A stretch of 29,077 bases of DNA from JAGLSB01 sp023135955 (GTDB taxonomy: Bacteria > Bacteroidota > Bacteroidia > Bacteroidales > GCA-2748055). The stretch is taken from contig DAOVIO010000031.1 in assembly GCA_030673645.1 (NCBI GenBank), positions 1 to 29,077 on the forward strand, in the 5' to 3' direction. Positions 1 through 6,927 of this stretch are shown here, in pieces. Positions within the stretch are counted from its first letter, which is position 1, and each line of letters begins with the position of its first letter. Made by a program: the position numbers and the translations under genes. The notes below the pieces were generated by a model, which was given only the letters and a program-made list of their open reading frames with translations, did not search any database and had not been told where the DNA came from.

Positions 1-771
1 TCCCAGATCGTTATTGACGGATACATCTGCAGGAGCTGTGATCGTAGGTACTTCATTATCCAATACTGTTACCGTCTGCATTGCTGAATCAGCAAGACCT
101 GCATTGTCTGTTACCGTCCATGTAACTGTTGTTGCTCCAGGCGGGAAGGTAGCAAGTGCATCGTTCGTTGTGGATGCAACACCGCAGTTGTCAGCAGTAG
201 AGGCTGTCCCCAGAGCTACACCACTGGCTGTACATTCTCCCAAATCGTTATTGACGGATACATCTGCAGGAGCTGTGATCGTTGGTACTTCATTATCCAA
301 TACTGTTACCGTCTGCATTGCTGAATCAGTAAGACCCGCATTGTCTGTTACCGTCCAAGTAACTATTGTTGCTCCAAGAGGGAAGGTAGCTGGTGCATCG
401 TTCGTTGTGGATGCGACACCGCAGTTGTCAGCAGTAGAGGCTGTCCCCAGATCTATTCCACTGGCTGTACATAATCCCGGATCATTATTGACGGATACAT
501 CTGCAGGAGCTGTGATCGTTGGTACTTCATTATCCAATACTGTTACCGTCTGCATTGCTGAATCGGTAAGACCTGCATTGTCTGTTACCGTCCATGTAAC
601 TGTTGTTGCTCCAAGAGGGAAGGTAGCTGGTGCATCGTTCGTTGTGGATGCAACACCGCAGTTGTCAGCAGTAGTAGCTGTCCCCAGAACTACTCCACTG
701 GCTGTACATTCTCCCGGATCGTTATTGACGGATACATCTGCTGGTGCTGTGATAGTTGGTACCAGAGTGTC
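1..771 (-). repeat. 237-bp tandem repeats (79-residue HYR units)
   Basis: The string ttattgacgg recurs at 11, 248, 485 and 722, an exact 237-bp period. Copies are nearly identical in DNA, with scattered single-base changes, and continue past the window start. They encode the in-frame HYR units of the surface gene. High DNA identity implies recent expansion or gene conversion, so copy number may vary between strains and assemblies. Confidence 0.93.
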
Positions 772-1875
772 TGTTACTGTCAAGTCTGCAGTACAAGTTG
801 TGGTATTCAGTACATCATCAGTTACAAAAAAGGTGATGGTACTTACTCCAAGGCCTATCAATTCCCCGGCAACAGGTGATTGGGTAATTGTGAGAGATAC
901 ATCGCAATTGTCTGTAGCAATAATTTCACCGATAAGATCCGGGACCGTTGCCTGGCAGGAAGCATCCGCTGAAAGCAATTTATCTGTTGCACAGCTTGTA
1001 ATTTCTGGAGCAACCGTATCGACCGTTACCGATACTGCTGAAAGACTAAATGTTTCACCAACAAGATCAAATTCAACATAATAATCACCTGTAGAAATAG
1101 CAGTATAACTATAAGTAATCTCTCCAGAAATAGCAATACTATCCTTATACCATTGGTAATTGCTTGCTGTATCTTCCGTTGAAAGAATAACAGAACCTCC
1201 AGGACAAAAGCTTGTAACACCAGAGGTATCTATTTTATAAATTCCTCCGAGAAAAAACTCTCCAATACCGCTAATGATGAGTTCATCATATCCATATTGC
1301 TGACAGCTGTCAACTGGTTCGGTACAATCAAAATCTTCATAACCATCCCCTGTTTTCAGATCCGGATCGGGATCGAAAATATATAACAGGCCATCATTGT
1401 CAAAGCTCCCCTGATCGTCAGCCCCAAGCATCTCCCAATTACCTGTCACCACCATTACGCCTCCGTTTGCAACATCTACCTTGTTCCACATGGAGTAATC
1501 TCCCTTGACAATCAGGATCGCCCCACTGCCCAAATAAAGATTTGAATTATTTCCCAGGTCAAGATTTCCATAAATAACAAGCGTATCAAAAATATACAGA
1601 TCTCCAAGATTAAAACCCAGATCTCCATAGCGATTGACCAGACCATATATATTTATATCGATATTCAATCCTGTTGTGTCCGGAGCCGTACCCGATACCC
1701 ATGTGGAATTGCTGGTCCAGTTACCTGTATGGTTGTCAAGGCTTGTTTCCTGTGAGAAAGAATATTGCATAAAACTGGTAAGTAATACAAACACCAGTAT
1801 ACGGGCAATGCCAGTCAACCGTCCACACAATTGAAATAGCAGGTATTTCTTCCTGTATATAATATTTCTTTTCAA
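1..1875 (-). CDS. HYR-repeat surface/secreted protein, N-terminal part (runs off window start)
   Basis: Reading the minus strand from a TTG at 1875-1873 gives 625 codons with no stop to the window edge. The start reads MKRNIIYRKK and is followed by a hydrophobic stretch ending near SFSQETS, a plausible signal peptide of about 41 residues. Next comes a Gly/Asn/Leu-rich region with regularly spaced short strands (such as GNLDLGNNSNLYLGSGA), like a small beta-helix, then an Ig-like stretch (SFCPGG...YQWYKD), one diverged HYR-like unit, and tandem 79-residue HYR units (PTITAPADVSVNND, two Cys per unit, TVTWTVTDNAG). HYR domains are extracellular Ig-like folds used as stalks in large adhesins. An in-frame TAA at 1893-1891 limits the start; no ATG lies between it and codon 36, so TTG is inferred. 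The C-terminus, which would show the secretion or anchoring route, is outside the window. Function beyond a surface or secreted role is unknown. Confidence 0.82.
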   Translation of the reverse strand, partial: MKRNIIYRKKYLLFQLCGRLTGIARILVFVLLTSFMQYSFSQETSLDNHTGNWTSNSTWVSGTAPDTTGLNIDINIYGLVNRYGDLGFNLGDLYIFDTLVIYGNLDLGNNSNLYLGSGAILIVKGDYSMWNKVDVANGGVMVVTGNWEMLGADDQGSFDNDGLLYIFDPDPDLKTGDGYEDFDCTEPVDSCQQYGYDELIISGIGEFFLGGIYKIDTSGVTSFCPGGSVILSTEDTASNYQWYKDSIAISGEITYSYTAISTGDYYVEFDLVGETFSLSAVSVTVDTVAPEITSCATDKLLSADASCQATVPDLIGEIIATDNCDVSLTITQSPVAGELIGLGVSTITFFVTDDVLNTTTCTADLTVTDTLVPTITAPADVSVNNDPGECTASGVVLGTATTADNCGVASTTNDAPATFPLGATTVTWTVTDNAGLTDSAMQTVTVLDNEVPTITAPADVSVNNDPGLCTASGIDLGTASTADNCGVASTTNDAPATFPLGATIVTWTVTDNAGLTDSAMQTVTVLDNEVPTITAPADVSVNNDLGECTASGVALGTASTADNCGVASTTNDALATFPPGATTVTWTVTDNAGLADSAMQTVTVLDNEVPTITAPADVSVNNDLG

Positions 1876-1895
1876 GTTCAGGCTTAGTAATTAAT

Positions 1896-2111
1896 CTATT
1901 TTATAGTACAAAATTTAACATTCCAGTTTTGGCCGGCGCTATAGAGATCATATCCACCATCATCAAGAAACAAACCTGAATTAGTAATAACTTTTTGTCC
2001 GCTATTAATTCCATCTCCTAACCAATATTCAGGCAAAGTTTGAGCATAGGTTGTTAAAGTCGCAAAAATCAATACTCCTGACCAAATAATCTTTTAAAGT
2101 ATTTTATTCAT
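1896..2111 (-). pseudogene. CUB-like secreted protein remnant with in-frame stop at codon 6
   Basis: From ATG at 2111 the minus strand reads MNKIL, then TAA, then in the same frame KIIWSGVLIFATLTTYAQ (the rest of a signal peptide), and then ITNSGLFLDDGGYDLYSAGQ followed by NWNVKFC up to TAG at 1898-1896. The DDGG...YS...NW...F pattern resembles the first half of the CUB-like domains found in many Bacteroidota secreted proteins (family assignment from memory). The early stop and the sudden end after about half a domain suggest a decayed leader of a larger gene. It sits 20 bases before the HYR gene start, in a different frame. A TTG inside the hydrophobic stretch could still start a 58-residue peptide, but with a poor signal sequence. 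Confidence 0.55.
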
Positions 2112-2133
2112 AAAAAATCAATTTACCACTCTC

Positions 2134-2398
2134 ACTAACAAATTTAATAAATTTCAAATTTTAAACCAGTATTAAATATATTAATATATTTTAAAATATA
2201 TGCACAGTTTATCATTTATAGTTTATACCCGATTTATTTACTTTAGGTTGTAATTAATTCTATTAATTCCGTAGTTGTCAATTTTCAGGTGACGAACGTT
2301 ACAATATTAGTGCCTGAAAATACCGACAATAAGGTGAGTTTTTATTTCAATATACTTTTAGTATTTCATTTATAGAAAAACAGACTAAATTTGTTAGT
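2134..2398. promoter_or_regulatory. Divergent intergenic region with inverted 13-nt TAAATTTGTTAGT motifs
   Basis: The 13-mer TAAATTTGTTAGT occurs on the plus strand at 2386-2398, about 70 bases before the ankyrin gene, and on the minus strand at 2146-2134, about 25 bases before the CUB-like remnant. Each contains TAAATTTG, which fits the Bacteroidota -7 consensus TAnnTTTG. A -33 TTTC lies 18 bases upstream of the plus copy; no good -33 is seen for the minus copy. They are most simply divergent promoters, though they also look like terminal inverted repeats of a 265-bp segment. Confidence 0.45.
2275..2329. repeat. Imperfect inverted repeat between divergent genes
   Basis: TTGTC plus AATTTTCAGG at 2275-2289 pairs with CCTGAAAAT plus GACAA at 2313-2329, around a loop of about 23 bases. 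One arm has a short bulge. There is no T-tract, and it lies between two divergent promoters, so a terminator role is unlikely; an operator or RNA element is possible. Confidence 0.45.
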
Positions 2399-2464
2399 AA
2401 AAAAAGGAATGATTTTTGACGACACAAATAGTATTCAATATTTTTATGCGATATTTAGATCAAA

Positions 2465-3877
2465 ATGATAAATAGGCTCATTTACACAATTGTAATTACT
2501 TTCATTTTCCTGTCTGCATCTGCCCAGACAGAAAAACAATATAATGACACAAGTTATTTCATTCCATATGATGATGATTTTAATTTGATAATGTCAGCTT
2601 CTAAAGGACATGTTAAAAATGTTATGTCCCTGCTAGAAAGAAAGGCAGATATTAATGCTGTAACTGTTGATGGTATATCTGCTCTTATGTATGCCACTGA
2701 AAACAGAAATTCCGAGATGGTAAGCCTCCTTCTAAGAAATGATGCTGAACCAAATCTAAAACCATATAATGGTGTTACTGCCTTAATTAGTGCCTGTCAG
2801 TCAAATTATTTTGAAATTGCAGAATATCTTATTACAAACGATGCAAATGTAAACTTATCAGATCAAGAAGGTGCTACTGGTATTCATTATGCTGCAGCCT
2901 ATAATTATGATGATTTAGTTGAGATGCTAATATTCTTCAATGCTGATTTCAAAAAAACAGATAAGGATGGTAATCCACCTATAATAACAGCAGCTTTCAA
3001 TAATTGTTTTGAGACAGTAGATATTTTATTAAGTAATGAGGTTGATATAAATACCAGAGATAAACAAGGCTACACTCCTTTAATGGTAGCGGTTCAAGAA
3101 AACAATGAATCTATTGTTGAATTACTTCTCACCCTGGGAGCTGATGTCAATTTAGTTAATAATGGTGGTATGACAGCTCTCGGATTTGCAATAAAAAGTG
3201 AGCTTTATGACATTACTGAAAAACTAATTAATGCCGGTGCAAATGTAAATCATAAAATTAGTAATAATCAGAACCTATTAGAGCTTTCACGAGAAATCAA
3301 GGATGATGAAATTACTGAACTCCTGATTACAGAAGGAGCCAAAGCAAGCATTTATCCAAACTTTAGCAAGTTTGCAATAGGTACCAGCCTTTTGTTCAGT
3401 CCAGATGAATTCATGACTGATTTGAATATTGACTTCCTGGACATTAAATACAATACTGGATTAAATGCTGGGTTTCATTTTAGACCTCGCGCAATAAGGG
3501 TTAATACTAAAGTCATAAACGATACTGCATACCAATACTGGGAGCGTAGATTTGCTTTTCATGTCGGTTTTGAAAAACGGTTTGCCCTTATTTCTCAAAA
3601 ACATTCACAATCAGGTCCGATTATTGGAATGAATGCTGTTTATACTTTTGGAAGTTACCGTGGAAGCAATATTAAGCCCGATCCTTTATACATTTTCAAT
3701 CCTTCTGCAGGATGGTATTATATGAATAATATTATTACTTTGATTGCTGCTTATCATTATATGGATTTTGGTATTCTGGATTCTAGTAAGGGTAAGATGA
3801 GTGTCAGTTTAGGCTTTAATATTAATACAGCAAGAAAGAAACTAGTTGAAAAGAGCATACCCTGGTTAACTTATTAG
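2465..3877 (+). CDS. Ankyrin-repeat protein with beta-barrel-like C-terminal domain
   Basis: 470 residues. Residues 1-21 (MINRLIYTIVITFIFLSASAQ) form a signal peptide, so the protein is exported. From about 36 to 300 there are eight ankyrin repeats of about 33 residues, for example DGISALMYATENRNSEMVSL and QGYTPLMVAVQENNESIVEL; ankyrin repeats bind proteins. Residues about 300-470 are different: alternating short hydrophobic strands rich in Gly and aromatic residues (FAIGTSLLF, GLNAGFHF, FAFHVGFEKRF, GMNAVYTFG, GWYYMN, MSVSLGFNI), like a small outer-membrane beta-barrel. The layout suggests periplasmic ankyrins anchored by a barrel, but the topology is an inference. The lipoprotein gene starts 8 bases downstream, so the two are probably co-transcribed. 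Function unknown. Confidence 0.85.
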   Translation: MINRLIYTIVITFIFLSASAQTEKQYNDTSYFIPYDDDFNLIMSASKGHVKNVMSLLERKADINAVTVDGISALMYATENRNSEMVSLLLRNDAEPNLKPYNGVTALISACQSNYFEIAEYLITNDANVNLSDQEGATGIHYAAAYNYDDLVEMLIFFNADFKKTDKDGNPPIITAAFNNCFETVDILLSNEVDINTRDKQGYTPLMVAVQENNESIVELLLTLGADVNLVNNGGMTALGFAIKSELYDITEKLINAGANVNHKISNNQNLLELSREIKDDEITELLITEGAKASIYPNFSKFAIGTSLLFSPDEFMTDLNIDFLDIKYNTGLNAGFHFRPRAIRVNTKVINDTAYQYWERRFAFHVGFEKRFALISQKHSQSGPIIGMNAVYTFGSYRGSNIKPDPLYIFNPSAGWYYMNNIITLIAAYHYMDFGILDSSKGKMSVSLGFNINTARKKLVEKSIPWLTY

Positions 3878-3885
3878 ATTAAAAA

Positions 3886-4308
3886 ATGATGACTTACTTA
3901 AAAATATCTGCAATCTTAATCCTATTCGTAGCTGCTTTTTCCTGTGAGCAAGAAGATTTTACATTTAATGTGAACTGCAACGAATGCTATTACCCAGAAC
4001 CAGATACGGCTGATCTCATTATGAATTTTACTATAAATGAGGAAAATCCTTTTGTTCCCTTTATTCTATACATGGGAGACGTTGAAGAAAATAAGATTGA
4101 TTTTATCGATACTGCTTATTCTGAGGAAGAATATCTCGCATCAGCAATTGACGTTGATTATTCCATAAAAGCTTTCTATAAAAAAGGATCCCAAACAATA
4201 ATCGTAGTTGATGGTGATAAGCTAAAAGCATCGAGAACAAGCGAAGTTTGTGATTACGAATGTTGGATAATTAAAGGGGGTGTTCTGGATTTGACCTTAA
4301 AAGATTAA
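3886..4308 (+). CDS. Small lipoprotein of unknown function
   Basis: 140 residues starting MMTYLKISAILILFVAAFSC. The hydrophobic segment ends in AFSC, a lipobox, so Cys20 should be lipidated. The mature protein is acidic and has further cysteines in NVNCNECYYPEP and SEVCDYECW, which could form disulfides in the periplasm or outside the cell. I do not recognise the family. It follows the ankyrin gene by 8 bases, which suggests a working pair in the envelope. Its stop codon overlaps the stop of the convergent sulfotransferase by three bases, leaving no room for a separate terminator. Confidence 0.75.
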   Translation: MMTYLKISAILILFVAAFSCEQEDFTFNVNCNECYYPEPDTADLIMNFTINEENPFVPFILYMGDVEENKIDFIDTAYSEEEYLASAIDVDYSIKAFYKKGSQTIIVVDGDKLKASRTSEVCDYECWIIKGGVLDLTLKD

Positions 4309-5087
4309 CCCCTCCTTCCTGGTATCTTAAGCAAAGTTTTATAAATAAATTTATTGAAAATAATACTTACTCTGTAGTTGAATACATATATTGAATTATA
4401 ATACCGTGATGGCCAGCTAACTTTAGAAATTTCCTCAATATGCTTATTAATACTTTCCGGAAATAATTCATTCCAAACATAATCATAAAGCTCAATATCC
4501 AATTTATTATATTTCCTGATAAGTTCCATTTTAACCGGATCATTTACTATCTCATCTTTTATGGTATTATCACTAGCAATGATCTGTTTTTTATATTTCA
4601 GATTTAAAGGATGCGGTGATAACACACTCAATAATTTCATCGAATCTTCAAATCGTTCTGTTAAACCAACGAAAAAGTATTTCTCTTTTAAAAGTTGCCT
4701 GGCTTTTTCAGCATTATCCTCTCCCGCAATACGCTTTACCTGAACATTCTGCTTCTCACCATTTGCTATCCATTCCTCCAAAGACAAAGTATTCCCCTGT
4801 CTTAAAGTATTATCCTGAAAGTTTGAAATGCAGCGCATAACAGGCTCTCGCAAAAAAGTCATGTATTGAAGATTATTACCTTGAATATGTTTTGTCGGTT
4901 CAATAATATTATGACCTGTTATGCTTTTTAAAGATGGGAATACTTTTTTTGCAAATTTTAGATCCCTTGTCGTAAATGGATTTCTTTTGATAGAATTAGC
5001 ATCACATTGGGATATACCAAAACTGTTTCTCAATATGAATTTAAAACTTGTACCAGCGGTTTTTTCATTATGGACAAATACAAACAT
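4305..5087 (-). CDS. Sulfotransferase family protein
   Basis: 260 residues. The N-terminus MFVFVHNEKTAGTS carries the 5'-phosphosulfate-binding loop typical of PAPS-dependent sulfotransferases of the Sulfotransfer_2/heparan-sulfate type, and FLREPVMRCISNF (about 78-90) fits the 3'-phosphate-binding motif with Arg80 and Ser88. Such enzymes move sulfate from PAPS to a sugar or other hydroxyl acceptor; the acceptor cannot be told here. No signal peptide is seen, so it probably acts in the cytoplasm. The gene follows the MFS transporter by 42 bases on the same strand and may be read with it. No glycan synthesis genes lie beside it, so it looks isolated. The ATG start at 5087 places the loop at the extreme N-terminus, as usual for this family. 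Confidence 0.8.
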   Translation of the reverse strand: MFVFVHNEKTAGTSFKFILRNSFGISQCDANSIKRNPFTTRDLKFAKKVFPSLKSITGHNIIEPTKHIQGNNLQYMTFLREPVMRCISNFQDNTLRQGNTLSLEEWIANGEKQNVQVKRIAGEDNAEKARQLLKEKYFFVGLTERFEDSMKLLSVLSPHPLNLKYKKQIIASDNTIKDEIVNDPVKMELIRKYNKLDIELYDYVWNELFPESINKHIEEISKVSWPSRYYNSIYVFNYRVSIIFNKFIYKTLLKIPGRRG

Positions 5088-5129
5088 ATTATTGTCTTAA
5101 AATGCTTCTATCTCATATTTACTAAAAAT

Positions 5130-6512
5130 CTATACCTTCTTATTTGGTAATTCAAGACCATATCCAGAAACCTTGTCTTCTCGTTTGAGTAAAAATGCAA
5201 AAAACAATCCCAGGATTCCTAAAACTGTAAGCATAAGAATTGGATTGGTATAATCATACGAAGCTGTTCCGGCAGCTAGCGCTTCAGATGTGATATTAGG
5301 ATTGGATAAATCAAGTACTTTACCTATAAGCATTGGGAATGCCCATAGTCCAATATTCTGAATTGAGAACATTAGTCCGTAGGCAGAACCCAGCCTCTTT
5401 TCAGGTACGATTTTAGCGACCGATGGCCACATAGCAGCTGGTATTAAAGAGAAGGCTACACCAAGTAAAAACATAGGGATGTAAGGGGTAATATTTGTTA
5501 AAGAAAATATAAGATGAACTAAAATAAGCAATATAGAGCCATATATCATCAATGATGCACTTTTCCCTTTCCTATCAGTAAAAGTCCCAAACAAAGGTGT
5601 AAACAATATAGTGCCAAAGGGAAGAATAGAAGTAATGCGACCTGCAAGCTCATTATCTAGTCCAAACTTATTGGATAACAAATCTGGTGCGTATTTTACA
5701 AATGGGAAAACTGCACTATAAAAAGTCACGCATAATAAAGTAATATAGATGAAAGAGCGATTAGTTAAAAGCTTTCCAATATCAGCAAGGCGAAAAGGTT
5801 CCTCCTCTTCTTCAGAAGCTGAAGACTCAATTTGTTTATCAAGCTTTTTATCATAAAACATATATACGATAAAAGTCAATAAACCAATAAGTAATAGCAT
5901 TGTCCCAAACCAAATGGCAGGATCTACCCTATTTGTATTCTGCTCAATACTTGGGCTAATTAACATCGCAGCAGCCATTCCAAGTCGTCCAAAAGCCAGG
6001 TTCATACCAAGAGCAAGAGCTAAATCTTTTCCTTTAAACCACTTCACTATAGCTTTTGTAAATACTACAATACTGGTTTCTGCTCCAAGTCCGAAAAGAA
6101 AGAAACCTAGCGTCATCATTTTCAACGATGGTGGTAAGTTTTTGAAAATACTGTTCATGAAGTTATATCCGGGACCGCCAGACAGAAAAGTATCACTTGC
6201 ACCATAAGCTGTTAGTGCCGACCCAAGAACCATAAATCCTACGAAAACAAATCCTGTAATACGTATACCTATTTTATCCAGAACAATACCCCCAATGACC
6301 GCCATAAGAAGAAAAACGTTTGGAATAGAATAAGCTGAAACAAAAAATCCGTAATTGCTTGAACTCCAGTTTAATTGCGTTTCCAGGGTACTTTTTAATG
6401 GTGATAAAGCATCGTAGAAATAATAATTGGCAAACATTGTAATACTAACTAATATCAGCATTCCCCATCGAATCAGAGCAGATTCGTTCATAGCTTTTTT
6501 CAGATCATTCAT
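5130..6512 (-). CDS. MFS transporter
   Basis: About 460 residues from ATG at 6512; a TTG two codons upstream is an alternative. About twelve hydrophobic segments are visible with a charged central loop near residue 230-245 (KKLDKQIESSASEEEEE), the usual 6+6 helix layout of the major facilitator superfamily. A motif-A-like GGIVLDKIGIR lies at about 74-84 between helices 2 and 3, and its second-half counterpart GTFTDRKGKS follows later. It is an inner-membrane secondary transporter. The substrate cannot be read from the sequence; organic anions or dipeptides (MFSD1-like) are possibilities only. The sulfotransferase follows by 42 bases; metH is divergent. Confidence 0.85.
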   Translation of the reverse strand: MNDLKKAMNESALIRWGMLILVSITMFANYYFYDALSPLKSTLETQLNWSSSNYGFFVSAYSIPNVFLLMAVIGGIVLDKIGIRITGFVFVGFMVLGSALTAYGASDTFLSGGPGYNFMNSIFKNLPPSLKMMTLGFFLFGLGAETSIVVFTKAIVKWFKGKDLALALGMNLAFGRLGMAAAMLISPSIEQNTNRVDPAIWFGTMLLLIGLLTFIVYMFYDKKLDKQIESSASEEEEEPFRLADIGKLLTNRSFIYITLLCVTFYSAVFPFVKYAPDLLSNKFGLDNELAGRITSILPFGTILFTPLFGTFTDRKGKSASLMIYGSILLILVHLIFSLTNITPYIPMFLLGVAFSLIPAAMWPSVAKIVPEKRLGSAYGLMFSIQNIGLWAFPMLIGKVLDLSNPNITSEALAAGTASYDYTNPILMLTVLGILGLFFAFLLKREDKVSGYGLELPNKKV

Positions 6513-6821
6513 AGTCAAATGTTTTAATTTGGGCTCTAAAATAGTGAAAAATTGGAGAGTCGCTGGAGTCTGACGAAATTTTGTTTAAAAATGATGTTTT
6601 TCAATTAGTGGGGGATTTTGTTGCTGGTTGCTGGTGTGTGGTTGTGAGATGATGTGATGATGTGGCGCCAGTCATTGAAGCGGAGCCGAAATGCAAGCCA
6701 GTTAACTCCTAAACTCCAAACTTTAAACCTCTTAAACCTTAAACCTCTTAAATAGTAACCGGTAACCAAATAATTTTCCTGACAATAAATATTATATATT
6801 CAACTACTACCACCACTTCTC
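6513..6821. other. Non-coding gap with simple repeats upstream of the MFS gene
   Basis: No convincing gene. It holds low-complexity repeat debris: TTGCTGG units near 6620, GATGATGTG copies near 6647, and near-duplicate TTAAACCTC strings at about 6721-6752, followed by TAGTAACCGGTAACC, which resembles the TTACTGG arrays elsewhere in the window. The MFS promoter must lie near 6520-6600, but no clean TAnnTTTG was found. Confidence 0.6.
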
Positions 6822-6851
6822 TTGCCAATTAAACTAATAAGCTTAATTTTG
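6822..6851 (+). promoter_or_regulatory. Predicted metHF promoter (TTG-N19-TAATTTTG)
   Basis: TTG at 6822-6824 and TAATTTTG at 6844-6851 are separated by 19 bases, fitting the Bacteroidota -33/-7 consensus. Transcription would start near 6857, giving a leader of about 70 bases before metH. I see no riboswitch-like structure in that leader. Confidence 0.6.
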
Positions 6852-6927
6852 CATACTGTTACAGCGCTTTGAGAAATTCAGTCAACTGAGTAAAATAAAT
6901 TATTTCAGTAATAGAAGATATTCAAAA

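Noticed and set aside
14..1081. Long plus-strand open frame of 355 residues
   Set aside because: It is antisense to the HYR repeats; the minus strand gives a signal peptide and true HYR units, and the antisense frame stays open only because the repeat lacks stops in that frame.
6852..6927. Possible SAM or cobalamin riboswitch before metH
   Set aside because: The leader is only about 70 bases and shows neither conserved cobalamin-box sequence nor a convincing SAM-type fold.
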